Source of the DNA: Kribbella amoyensis
GTDB taxonomy: Bacteria > Actinomycetota > Actinomycetes > Propionibacteriales > Kribbellaceae
Direction of reading: 5' to 3'
Length of the DNA stretch: 64,000 nucleotides
Assembly (NCBI RefSeq): GCF_007828865.1
Contig: NZ_VIVK01000001.1
Coordinates: forward strand, 5,270,001-5,334,000
Shown here: positions 42,202 to 50,103 of the stretch, one piece after another
How positions within the stretch are numbered: the first letter of the stretch is position 1
How the letters are laid out: every line of letters begins with the position of its first letter
Made by a program: the position numbers and the translations under genes
Notes under the pieces: model-generated
The model's input: the letters and a program-made list of their open reading frames with translations, nothing else
What the model was told of the DNA's origin: nothing
Databases searched by the model: none

Positions 42202-42711
42202 TCAGCCGGGCGTGAGCTCGCGGACCCGCTGGAGGTAGTGCTCGTACACCGACCGGAACGGCTCGGCCGAGTCGATGTGGTCCACGACCCAGGCACACGC
42301 GGCCTGAGCCGTGGCGACGACCTGCGGCGGGTACCCGTAGGCCTCACGATGAGTGCGGAACTCGTCCTCGTCCATCACCTTGACGGTGCCGTCCCGGTAC
42401 AGCCGGACGTCCAGGTCGAGGTCGACGGCGGTGACCGACTCGACCCCGAACTCCGCGGGCATGATGATGTCGCAGTAGATCCGGGTCGGGTGTGGTTCGT
42501 CGTTGAAGAGGGCACTCCACCACTGGCCGCGCGGGAACAGCCGGACCCTGGTGTGGTCGACCGAGATCCAGCTGCCGTCCGCGCGCTGGGCCCGGTCGCC
42601 GGGCCGGGAGCCGACCCACAGGCCGTGCTCGTCCTCGCCGAGGTCGAGCGACTCCATCAACCGGTGCGGAGTGCCGTCGAACTTGCGGAACAGGGTCCGC
42701 ACCATCTCCAT
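42202..42711 (-). CDS. DUF402 protein (FomD/NDP-phosphatase type), copy B
   Basis: This 169-residue paralogue of copy A has the same order: RKFDG, LGEDEHGLWVG, RLFPRGQWWSALFND, IYCDIIMP, AVDLDLDV, MDEDEFRTHREAYGYP. The acidic metal-binding residues are kept, so activity on a nucleotide is plausible. ATG 42711 is preferred over 42705 and over the longer frame to 42741 because TAGAGT lies seven bases before it and it aligns with the copy A start. It converges on the dehydratase gene, 12 bases away. Confidence 0.87.
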   Translation of the reverse strand: MEMVRTLFRKFDGTPHRLMESLDLGEDEHGLWVGSRPGDRAQRADGSWISVDHTRVRLFPRGQWWSALFNDEPHPTRIYCDIIMPAEFGVESVTAVDLDLDVRLYRDGTVKVMDEDEFRTHREAYGYPPQVVATAQAACAWVVDHIDSAEPFRSVYEHYLQRVRELTPG

Positions 42712-42718
42712 GCCGATC

Positions 42719-42724
42719 ACTCTA
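42719..42724 (-). promoter_or_regulatory. -10 element, probable leaderless promoter of DUF402 copy B
   Basis: TAGAGT on the minus strand, seven bases before the ATG at 42711. Confidence 0.42.
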
Positions 42725-42829
42725 GGTGAGGCTCCCGGCACGAGCGAACAAATCGCCGCGGCCGGCGTCGGACCCTGTGAGATTGGCCCGGGGAGCCCGG
42801 TCGCGTTCGGAATCCGTCCGGCGCGTGCT

Positions 42830-42835
42830 TAGACT
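42830..42835 (+). promoter_or_regulatory. Possible -10 element of dxs
   Basis: TAGACT, 33 bases before the dxs ATG. TTCGGA lies 17 bases upstream as a weak -35. The leader would contain the GGAGGAG ribosome binding site. Confidence 0.4.
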
Positions 42836-42868
42836 CGACCATTCGAGGACAACCTGCGGAGGAGCTCG

Positions 42869-44764
42869 ATGCGCGTGCTGGAGACGGTCGGCGGACCGGC
42901 CGACCTCAAGGGCATGACCGACCAACAGCTGGGGGAGCTGGCCGCGGAGATCCGCGACGTGCTGGTCGAGACGGTGTCCAGGACCGGCGGCCACCTGGGG
43001 CCGAACCTGGGCATGGTCGAGATCACCCTGGCGATGCACCGGGTGTTCGACTCGCCCACCGACCGGCTGGTGTACGACACCGGCCACCAGACCTATGTGC
43101 ACAAGCTGCTGACCGGCCGCGCGCCGAAGTTCGACACGCTGCGTCAGCAGGGCGGCCTGTCCGGGTACCCGAGCCAGGCCGAGTCCGAGCACGACCTGGT
43201 CGAGAACAGCCACGCCTCGACCGCGCTGTCGTACGCCGACGGCCTGGCCAAGGCGTACCGGCTGCGCGGTGAGGACCGGCACGTGGTCGCGCTGATCGGC
43301 GACGGCGGCCTGACCGGCGGGATGGCCTGGGAGGCGCTGAACAACATCGCCTCCGGCAAGGACCTCAAGCTGGTCGTCATCGTCAACGACAACGGCCGCT
43401 CGTACAGCCCGACCGTCGGCGGCCTGGCGACCCACCTGACCAGCCTGCGGACCAACCCGCGGTACGAGAAGATCCTCGAGCTGGTGAAGAAGAACCTCGG
43501 CCGGACCCCACTGGTCGGCCCGCCGATGTACGAGGTGCTGCACGGGGTGAAGAAGGGCCTGAAGGACATGCTGGCCCCCCAGGGCATGTTCGAGGACCTC
43601 GGCCTGAAGTACGTCGGCCCGGTGGACGGCCACGACCGGCAGGCGATGGAGGACGCGCTGGCCCGGGCGAAGGCGTTCGGCGGCCCGGTGATCGTGCACG
43701 CGGTGACCCAGAAGGGCTTCGGGTACGCCGCCGCCGAGCAGGACGAGGAGGACAACTTCCACCAGGTCCGGCCGCTGCACAAGCCGCGCGGGTGGACCGA
43801 CGTGTTCGCCGAAGAGCTGGTCGAGATCGGGCACCGGCGGCCGGACGTGGTCGCGATCACGGCGGCGATGCTGCACCCGACCGGGCTGGCCGCGTTCGCG
43901 GAGGCGTTCCCGGACCGGACGTTCGACGTCGGGATCGCCGAGCAGCACGCGGTGACGAGCGCGGCCGGACTGGCGATGGGCGGGCTGCACCCGGTCGTCG
44001 GGTTGTACGCGACGTTCCTGAACCGCGCCTTCGACCAGCTGCTGATGGACGTCGCGCTGCACAAGTGCGGGGTCACGTTCGTGCTGGACCGGGCCGGGGT
44101 CACCGGTGACGACGGCGCCAGCCACAACGGCATGTGGGACATGTCGATCCTGCAGGTCGTCCCGGGGCTGCGGCTGGCCGCACCGCGCGACGGCGCCCGG
44201 GTGGCCGAGCTGCTGAACGAGGCGATCGAGGTCGACGACGCGCCCACCGTGCTCCGGTACGCGAAGGGCGAGGTGTTCCCCGACATGGACGCGATCGAGC
44301 GGATCGGCCAGGTCGACGTGCTGGTCCGGACCGGTCACGACGTCCTGCTGATCGGGATCGGCGCGATGGCGGCGACCGCCGTGGACGTGGCCGAGCGACT
44401 CGGTGCGCAGGGCTTCGGCGTGACCGTGGTCGACCCGCGCTGGGTCAAGCCGGTCCCGGCCGAGCTGGTCGAGCTGGCCCGCGACCACCAGTACGTCGTG
44501 ACGATCGAGGACAACGGCCGGGCCGGCGGGTGCGGGGCCGCGATCGCGCAGGCGATCCGGGACGCCGGGGTGACCACGCCGGTGCGCGACTTCGGCATCC
44601 CGCAGCGCTTCCTCGACCACGCCAAGCGGGCCGCGGTCCTGCAGGAGATCGGGCTGACCGGTCAGGGACTGGCGCGGGACGTGATAGAGATGATCGCCAA
44701 GCACCCAGGGGACGCGATCACCAGTGAGCCAGACACCGCGAGCGGCAGGCCCGGCGGAGCCTGA
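42869..44764 (+). CDS. dxs: 1-deoxy-D-xylulose-5-phosphate synthase
   Basis: This 631-residue thiamine diphosphate enzyme condenses pyruvate and glyceraldehyde 3-phosphate, the first step of the MEP isoprenoid pathway. The cofactor motif is GDGGLTGGMAWEALNN (144-159), the catalytic Glu lies in DVGIAEQHAVTSAAGLA (about 358), and a transketolase C-terminal domain is present. Length is standard. GGAGGAG precedes ATG 42869. The downstream HExxH gene overlaps its 3' end if that gene's GTG start is right. Confidence 0.97.
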   Translation: MRVLETVGGPADLKGMTDQQLGELAAEIRDVLVETVSRTGGHLGPNLGMVEITLAMHRVFDSPTDRLVYDTGHQTYVHKLLTGRAPKFDTLRQQGGLSGYPSQAESEHDLVENSHASTALSYADGLAKAYRLRGEDRHVVALIGDGGLTGGMAWEALNNIASGKDLKLVVIVNDNGRSYSPTVGGLATHLTSLRTNPRYEKILELVKKNLGRTPLVGPPMYEVLHGVKKGLKDMLAPQGMFEDLGLKYVGPVDGHDRQAMEDALARAKAFGGPVIVHAVTQKGFGYAAAEQDEEDNFHQVRPLHKPRGWTDVFAEELVEIGHRRPDVVAITAAMLHPTGLAAFAEAFPDRTFDVGIAEQHAVTSAAGLAMGGLHPVVGLYATFLNRAFDQLLMDVALHKCGVTFVLDRAGVTGDDGASHNGMWDMSILQVVPGLRLAAPRDGARVAELLNEAIEVDDAPTVLRYAKGEVFPDMDAIERIGQVDVLVRTGHDVLLIGIGAMAATAVDVAERLGAQGFGVTVVDPRWVKPVPAELVELARDHQYVVTIEDNGRAGGCGAAIAQAIRDAGVTTPVRDFGIPQRFLDHAKRAAVLQEIGLTGQGLARDVIEMIAKHPGDAITSEPDTASGRPGGA

Positions 44765-46172
44765 CCCCGAGGGCCGGGACGGGATCCCACCCGGCGGCTC
44801 CCGCATGCCCACCGACGCGGACCGCGCCGGGGCCCGGCATGCGCGGGCGCGGCACTCCTCGGCCAAGCGGGAGCGTCGGGTGTGGCCGTTGCTGCTGTCG
44901 CTCGCTCTCGTCGCCGCGGCCGTCGGTGGCGGACTCGCGCTGCATCGGTCCACCTCGGGCGACCTGGACGCGTCCACGGCGGCCGCGGACGAGGCGGCCG
45001 GTGTCCGGGCCCGGGACCAGGCGGCTCGTGCGGCCGGTGTGGACCAGGTGCTCGCCCGCCGCGCGCAGGCGGTCCGGGCGAACAAGGTCGACCAGTTCCT
45101 CGCCGACGTGGACGCCGGGAACCAGAAGCTGGTGGACCGGCAGCGCACGTTGTTCGCGAACCTGCGGCAGTTCGGGTTCGCCAGCCTGCGGTACGAGCGG
45201 CTCCAGGAGCAGTACGACCAGGCGCTGACCGACAAGTACGGCCCGTCCACGTACGTGGTGGCCGTGGCGATGACGTACCAGATCCGCGGGATCGACCGGG
45301 TGCCGGCGCGGACCATGCTCGGGTACACGTTCACCCAGCGCGACAACGGCCGGTGGATGCTGGTTGCCGACACCGACCTGGACCGCCGGTTGCCGCGGGG
45401 CTCGCACCAGGAGCCGTGGGACGTCGGCCAGGTGCTGGTGAAGCGCGCGCCGCGGGTGCTGGTCGTGGTCGAGAAGAGCCAGGGCAAGCTGGCCACCAGC
45501 CTGGTCGCGAAGGCGAGCAGAGCCGTCCGCGCGGTGAGCGGGAGCTGGCCCGGCGGCTGGACCGGATCCGGCGTCGTGATCGCCCTCGACGACAAGGTCG
45601 TCCGCGGTGCCGACTACACCCTGCCGAAGAACGCCGAGGACGCGCTGGCGATGGCGACCTGGGTGTACCGGACCCTGCCCGGCGAGGTGAACGGGGTGGG
45701 GGAGCGAACCGATTCCTACGTCGTCGTGAATCCGCGGAACAGGGCAAAGGTGGACTCCCGCATCCTCGCGCACGAGTTCACCCACGTCGCGACCGCGGCG
45801 TACGGGGCGTACGCGCCGCGCTGGCTGGTCGAGGGCGCCGCGACCTACGTCGAGTACCTGCCGATGGCCGGTGCGTCAGACCTGGCGCTGGACACCTACC
45901 GGGAGAAGGTCCGGACCAGCTACCTGGCGAAGGCGAAGGCGCTGCCGTCGGACGCCACCTTCTTCCAGAATTCGGACCGCTCGTACCCGCTGTCCTGGCT
46001 GGCCGTCGACTACTTGTTCCAGCGGTTCGGCGGGACCGAGGTCGGCACCCTCTACCGCGAACTCGCGGCCCTCGGGACCAGCCAGGCCGCCCGCGACCGG
46101 ATCATGCTCGAGCACGTCGGGATCACCGAGGCAGGGCTGTTCCGGGCCCTCCAGGCCGCCGCCGCGACCTGA
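44724..46172 (+). CDS. Membrane-anchored HExxH metallopeptidase-like protein, paralogue A
   Basis: This is a 482-residue protein. A cytoplasmic basic N-terminus leads to one membrane helix (VWPLLLSLALVAAAVGGGLAL, about 53-73). An NTF2-like region (about 105-215, with LGYTFTQRDNGRWMLVADTD) comes next, then a gluzincin-type domain with HEFTH at 350-354 and a third ligand Glu in WLVEGAATYVEY. The active-site residues are intact, so it may be a zinc peptidase acting outside the membrane. The GTG start at 44724 overlaps dxs by 41 bases; ATG 44805 is an alternative that starts after dxs. Paralogues lie at 46346 and 50104. Confidence 0.82.
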   Translation: MSQTPRAAGPAEPDPEGRDGIPPGGSRMPTDADRAGARHARARHSSAKRERRVWPLLLSLALVAAAVGGGLALHRSTSGDLDASTAAADEAAGVRARDQAARAAGVDQVLARRAQAVRANKVDQFLADVDAGNQKLVDRQRTLFANLRQFGFASLRYERLQEQYDQALTDKYGPSTYVVAVAMTYQIRGIDRVPARTMLGYTFTQRDNGRWMLVADTDLDRRLPRGSHQEPWDVGQVLVKRAPRVLVVVEKSQGKLATSLVAKASRAVRAVSGSWPGGWTGSGVVIALDDKVVRGADYTLPKNAEDALAMATWVYRTLPGEVNGVGERTDSYVVVNPRNRAKVDSRILAHEFTHVATAAYGAYAPRWLVEGAATYVEYLPMAGASDLALDTYREKVRTSYLAKAKALPSDATFFQNSDRSYPLSWLAVDYLFQRFGGTEVGTLYRELAALGTSQAARDRIMLEHVGITEAGLFRALQAAAAT

Positions 46173-46234
46173 CCGGTCCGGCGGTAAACCCTTGCCATCA
46201 GCACGCATTGTGGTCGATGTCACCCAGGGCAACG

Positions 46235-46265
46235 CGGGGATTCCGGGGGCAACTTCGGATCCCCG
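46235..46265 (+). terminator. Hairpin after paralogue A
   Basis: CGGGGAT(T)CCG pairs with CGGATCCCCG, with one bulged T and a ten-base loop. It probably ends the dxs transcript. Confidence 0.5.
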
Positions 46266-46296
46266 GCGTGTCGGTGGTGGATCCTGCCGGACCGAG

Positions 46297-46302
46297 TAGG
46301 GT
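46297..46302 (+). promoter_or_regulatory. Possible -10 element of paralogue B
   Basis: TAGGGT, 44 bases before the GTG at 46346. The -35 is unclear. Confidence 0.28.
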
Positions 46303-46345
46303 AGCCGGGCTGTTACTGACGGGCGGACCGGAGGATCGACCCGAC

Positions 46346-47725
46346 GTGAGTGTCACCACGCCATCGAGCGCCGCCCCGCCAGGCGCTCCTGCTCCGCCCC
46401 CGGGGCCCCGCCGCTGGCTCGGCCTGCTCGTCGCGGTCGCGCTCGTCTCCGGTGGTGTGGTCTACGCGGTCGAGGAGCGCGAGGAGGACGCCCGGGCCCG
46501 GCCGCCGGCCGCCCGGATCACCCCGCCCACCCCGAACCAGGGCACCAAGCCGCCGTCCAAGACCGCGGCTGCGATCGCGGCCCGCCGGCTCGCCGTCGAC
46601 ACGATCCTGCTCCGCCGGTCGAAGGCGGTCCGGACCCGGAACGCGAACCTCTTCCTGGCCGACGTGGACCCCGCGAACGCCGAGCTCCGTCGCCAGCAGC
46701 GGGTGCTGTTCGACAACCTGGTCGAGCTGGACTTCGCCGAGATCGGGTACAGCCAGGCCGAGGAGCGGTTCGACCCGGTGGCGGCCCGCGAACACGGCGC
46801 CTCGACGTACCTGGCCCGTGTGCTGATGCGGTACCAGATCCCCAAGGTGGACACGGATCCGGTCACCACCGAGCTCGGGTACACGTTCGTGCAGCGGGGC
46901 GGCCGCTGGATCCTGGTGGACGACGACGACCTGGACGACGACCTCGGGCCCGGCGCGCACCGCGAGGTGTGGGACCTCGGCCCGATCGAGGTCCGCCACG
47001 GAGCGAGGGTGCTGGCCGTGGTCGAGGAGGGTGACACCGAGCGGGCCAAGGCGATCGTTGCCGAGGCCACCGAAGCGCTCGCGCAGGTGACCGCGTACTG
47101 GCCGCGGCGCTGGCGTGGTTCGGTGCTGGTGGCGGCGCTGGACGACACCGAGGTCCGGGACGCCCGGTTCGCCGACGAGGACGTGGAGTCGGCCGCGTCG
47201 GCGGGGTCGACGTTCTCCTCGCTGCCCGGCCAGGACACCGCCGACGGCACCGTCTCCGGGGCGTACATCGTGGTGAACCCGAAGGAGCGCGACCGGATCG
47301 ACGAGATCCTGCTGTCGCACGAGATCACCCATGTCGCGACCGCGGACCTCGGCGGGTACGAACCGCTCTGGCTCGCCGAGGGCGCGGCGGAGTACGTGTC
47401 CTGGCGCGGGATCGAGGAGATCAGCGGACCGGGGGAACTGGCCAAGTGGGAGCAGGACGTCGTCGACGACGCGCTGCCGGCCCTGCAGTCGCTGCCGTCG
47501 GACCTCGGCTTCTACCAGAGCAACGCCGACGTGTACGGCGTCAGCTGGCTGGCCGTGCGGCTGCTGGTCAGGGAGTTGGGGCTGAGTAAGGTAGAGGAGC
47601 TTTACGAGGACCTGGCCCGGCACGGCACCGACCAGGTGAACCGGGATCGGATCCTGTTGACCCGGACCGGCTTCACCGAGGCGTCGCTCTGGCTCTCCCT
47701 CAAGGACTATCGACCTCGACGCTGA
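46346..47725 (+). CDS. Membrane-anchored HExxH metallopeptidase-like protein, paralogue B
   Basis: This 459-residue protein has the same plan as paralogue A. A Pro/Ala-rich cytoplasmic N-terminus is followed by a membrane helix (WLGLLVAVALVSGGVVYAV, about 24-42) and an NTF2-like part with LGYTFVQRGGRWILVDDDDL. HEITH lies at 325-329, with the third ligand in WLAEGAAEYVSW. The C-terminal domain GVSWLAVRLLVRELGLSKVEELYED matches paralogue A. The GTG at 46346 is placed by GGAGG about 11 bases upstream. The frame is open far upstream, but that part lies inside paralogue A in another frame. Substrate unknown. Confidence 0.84.
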   Translation: MSVTTPSSAAPPGAPAPPPGPRRWLGLLVAVALVSGGVVYAVEEREEDARARPPAARITPPTPNQGTKPPSKTAAAIAARRLAVDTILLRRSKAVRTRNANLFLADVDPANAELRRQQRVLFDNLVELDFAEIGYSQAEERFDPVAAREHGASTYLARVLMRYQIPKVDTDPVTTELGYTFVQRGGRWILVDDDDLDDDLGPGAHREVWDLGPIEVRHGARVLAVVEEGDTERAKAIVAEATEALAQVTAYWPRRWRGSVLVAALDDTEVRDARFADEDVESAASAGSTFSSLPGQDTADGTVSGAYIVVNPKERDRIDEILLSHEITHVATADLGGYEPLWLAEGAAEYVSWRGIEEISGPGELAKWEQDVVDDALPALQSLPSDLGFYQSNADVYGVSWLAVRLLVRELGLSKVEELYEDLARHGTDQVNRDRILLTRTGFTEASLWLSLKDYRPRR

Positions 47726-47738
47726 GTGGCGGTTTGAC

Positions 47739-47751
47739 CTCACCCGGTGAG
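47739..47751. promoter_or_regulatory. Inverted repeat before the amino acid permease gene
   Basis: CTCACC-C-GGTGAG lies 47 bases before the permease ATG, just after a TTGACC hexamer. It may be an operator. Confidence 0.3.
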
Positions 47752-47798
47752 AGGAACATGCTCGGGGTGACGTGTGAGGATCTCGAGGAGGCGTACGG

Positions 47799-49280
47799 AT
47801 GAGTCTGTTGCGGACCAAGACGATCGAGCAGTCGATCGCCGACACCGACGAGCCGGAGTACCAACTCAAGAAGCGTCTCACCGCCCTGGACCTGACCGTG
47901 TTCGGGATCGGCGTGATCATCGGCGCCGGCATCTTCACCCTGACCGGCCGCGCCGCCCAGGCGTACGCCGGTCCCGGCATCGCGCTGTCGTTCGTGCTCG
48001 CCGCGATCTGCTGCGGACTGGCCGCGCTCTGCTACGCGGAGTTCTCCTCGACTGTTCCGGTGTCGGGGTCGGCGTACACGTTCTCGTACTTCTCCCTGGG
48101 TGAGATCTTCGCCTGGATCATCGGCTGGGACCTGCTGCTCGAATTGATGCTCGGGGCAAGCGTCGTGGCCCAGGGCTGGTCCACGTACGCCGCGCTCTTC
48201 CTGGAGCAGATCGGCCTCGGCTGGCCGGAGTCGATCGGGCCGGACAGCAGCGTCAACGTGCTGGCGATGCTGCTGGTGATCGTGCTGACGGTGCTGGCGA
48301 CGATCGGGATCAAGGAGTCGCTGCGGGTCAACCTCGCGCTGGTCGCGGTGAAGCTGTTCGTGGTGCTGTTCGTGATCGTGGCCGGCCTGTTCTACGTCAA
48401 CGGCGACAACCTGACCCCGTTCATCCCGCCGAGCGTGCCGGCCGAGAACGGCGACGTCACCATCACCACGCCGCTGTTCCAGGCGCTGTTCGGGTTCACC
48501 CCGTCGACGTTCGGGATCATGGGCCTGGTCTCCGGCGCCTCGCTGGTGTTCTTCGCGTTCATCGGCTTCGACGTCGTCGCCACCACCGCCGAGGAGGCGG
48601 AGAACCCGCAGCGCGACCTGCCCCGCGGCATCCTCGGATCGCTGGCGATCTGCACCGTGCTGTACGTGCTGGTCTGCATCGTGATCACCGGGATGATCAA
48701 GTACACCGACATCAACAGCGAGGCCGCGCTCGCCGAGGCGTTCCGCTCGGTCGGCAAACCCGGGTTCGCCACGCTGATTTCGGCCGGTGCCGTCGCCGGT
48801 CTCACCACGGTCGTGCTGACGCTGATGATCGGCGCGGCCCGGGTCGTGTTCGCGATGAGCCGCGACCACCTGGTCCCGCGCCAGCTCGGCAAGACGCACC
48901 CGAAGTTCGGGACCCCGTACCGGCTCACCGTCGGGATCGGCGTACTGGTCGCGATCGTGGCCGGTCTGACCCCGATCGGCAAGCTGGAGGAGATGGTGAA
49001 CATCGGCACCCTGGCCGCGTTCACCCTGGTCTCGATCGCGGTCCCGCTGCTGCGCAAGCGCCGCCCCGACATCGAGCGCGCCTTCCGGGTGCCGTGGAAC
49101 CCGGTCATCCCGATCCTGTCTGCCGCGATCTGCATCTACCTGATGCTGAACCTGTCGCTGGAGACCTGGCTGCGGTTCGCGATCTGGATGGTGCTCGGCT
49201 TCCTCGTCTACGCCGTGTACGGCTACCGCAAGAGCCGCGTGGGCGTGGAGGAGCGCACGGGCGAGTCCACCAAGGCCTAA
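47799..49280 (+). CDS. APC-superfamily amino acid permease (cationic amino acid transporter type)
   Basis: This 493-residue protein has about 12-14 membrane helices. The substrate-binding segment GIGVIIGAGIFTLTGRAA lies near helix 1, and GFDVVATTAEEAENPQRDLPRGI is the conserved motif of CAT/YfnA-like permeases. It should import an amino acid by proton symport. GAGGAGG lies before ATG 47799. It stands between two of the HExxH paralogues on the same strand. Its stop overlaps that of the convergent nucleotidyltransferase gene in CTAA. Confidence 0.92.
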   Translation: MSLLRTKTIEQSIADTDEPEYQLKKRLTALDLTVFGIGVIIGAGIFTLTGRAAQAYAGPGIALSFVLAAICCGLAALCYAEFSSTVPVSGSAYTFSYFSLGEIFAWIIGWDLLLELMLGASVVAQGWSTYAALFLEQIGLGWPESIGPDSSVNVLAMLLVIVLTVLATIGIKESLRVNLALVAVKLFVVLFVIVAGLFYVNGDNLTPFIPPSVPAENGDVTITTPLFQALFGFTPSTFGIMGLVSGASLVFFAFIGFDVVATTAEEAENPQRDLPRGILGSLAICTVLYVLVCIVITGMIKYTDINSEAALAEAFRSVGKPGFATLISAGAVAGLTTVVLTLMIGAARVVFAMSRDHLVPRQLGKTHPKFGTPYRLTVGIGVLVAIVAGLTPIGKLEEMVNIGTLAAFTLVSIAVPLLRKRRPDIERAFRVPWNPVIPILSAAICIYLMLNLSLETWLRFAIWMVLGFLVYAVYGYRKSRVGVEERTGESTKA

Positions 49281-50056
49281 GCCGTCCGCCGGGCGATCGC
49301 GGTCGCTTCGGCCGCGAGTGCGACGGTGGCGGCGACGTCTGCCGGAGCGGCCGCGTCCTCGGGATCGAACCCGAGGGCGCGGCCGTCCAGCGTTCGGCGG
49401 CACAGCTCGGACCAGCGCGGATCCAGGGCGTCGATCGCCCAGAGCAACGACGCCCTCTTCGACGCGACCCGGCCGGTGTCGAGCGTGTAGAGCATCCGGC
49501 ACAACGTCGTCACGGCGTACCGCTGCCCCCACGCCATCTCGATCGAGACCCAGGTCGCCAGGTCGTCCAGCAACCGCGGGATGTCGGACCGCATCCGCTC
49601 CCGGAGCGCGTCCGCCGGGACTACGTCGACGAGCGACTGCGGATCCGGGCCGGCCAGCGTCACGCCGTACTCACGGAACGTCCAGCGCACCACCTCGGTG
49701 TTGCAGTGCGTGGACCACTGCATGTCGCGCCACCCGTGGTCGATGTACAGCCAGTCGCTGCCGAGACCGTCCAGGGTGCGCAGCTCGTCGAGCAGCGGGT
49801 ACGAGCCCTCCAGGTGCTTGGTCCAGAAGCCCGGCCGGGTGGGGATCTCGTCGTGGAGGACGCGGAGTTCCTTCTCCTGGTCCGCGGTGATCGGCGCGCT
49901 GACCGGGATCAGGAAATCGCAGTCGCTCTGCAGGTCCGCGTCGCCCAAGGCGAAGGAGCCCTGCAGGTAGGCGCCGACGAAGTGGTCGCCGAGAATGTCC
50001 CGTGCCGAGGAGGTGAGGTCGGCCAGCAGTTCGTTGAGCTCGGAGTACGGCGTCAT
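49277..50056 (-). CDS. Nucleotidyltransferase-fold protein (AadA-like)
   Basis: This 259-residue protein has the polymerase-beta-type motif GSFALGDADLQSDCDFLI, with the two Asp of the DxD metal site. A C-terminal DUF4111-type helical domain follows (TTLCRMLYTLDTGRVASKRASLLWA). It resembles streptomycin/spectinomycin adenylyltransferases, but a resistance role is not shown. ATG 50056 is chosen; the upstream open frame lies in the divergent HExxH gene. A GAGGGATCC stretch is a possible ribosome binding site. Confidence 0.85.
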   Translation of the reverse strand: MTPYSELNELLADLTSSARDILGDHFVGAYLQGSFALGDADLQSDCDFLIPVSAPITADQEKELRVLHDEIPTRPGFWTKHLEGSYPLLDELRTLDGLGSDWLYIDHGWRDMQWSTHCNTEVVRWTFREYGVTLAGPDPQSLVDVVPADALRERMRSDIPRLLDDLATWVSIEMAWGQRYAVTTLCRMLYTLDTGRVASKRASLLWAIDALDPRWSELCRRTLDGRALGFDPEDAAAPADVAATVALAAEATAIARRTA

Positions 50057-50103
50057 GACGGTAGGATCCCTCAGCCGGTCGCCGTAGAGAGCAGGATTTT
50101 CGG

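Noticed and set aside
42722..45595. 957-codon open frame on the minus strand opposite dxs
   Set aside because: It lies antisense to dxs and an HExxH gene, has low-complexity composition and no ribosome binding site or family resemblance.
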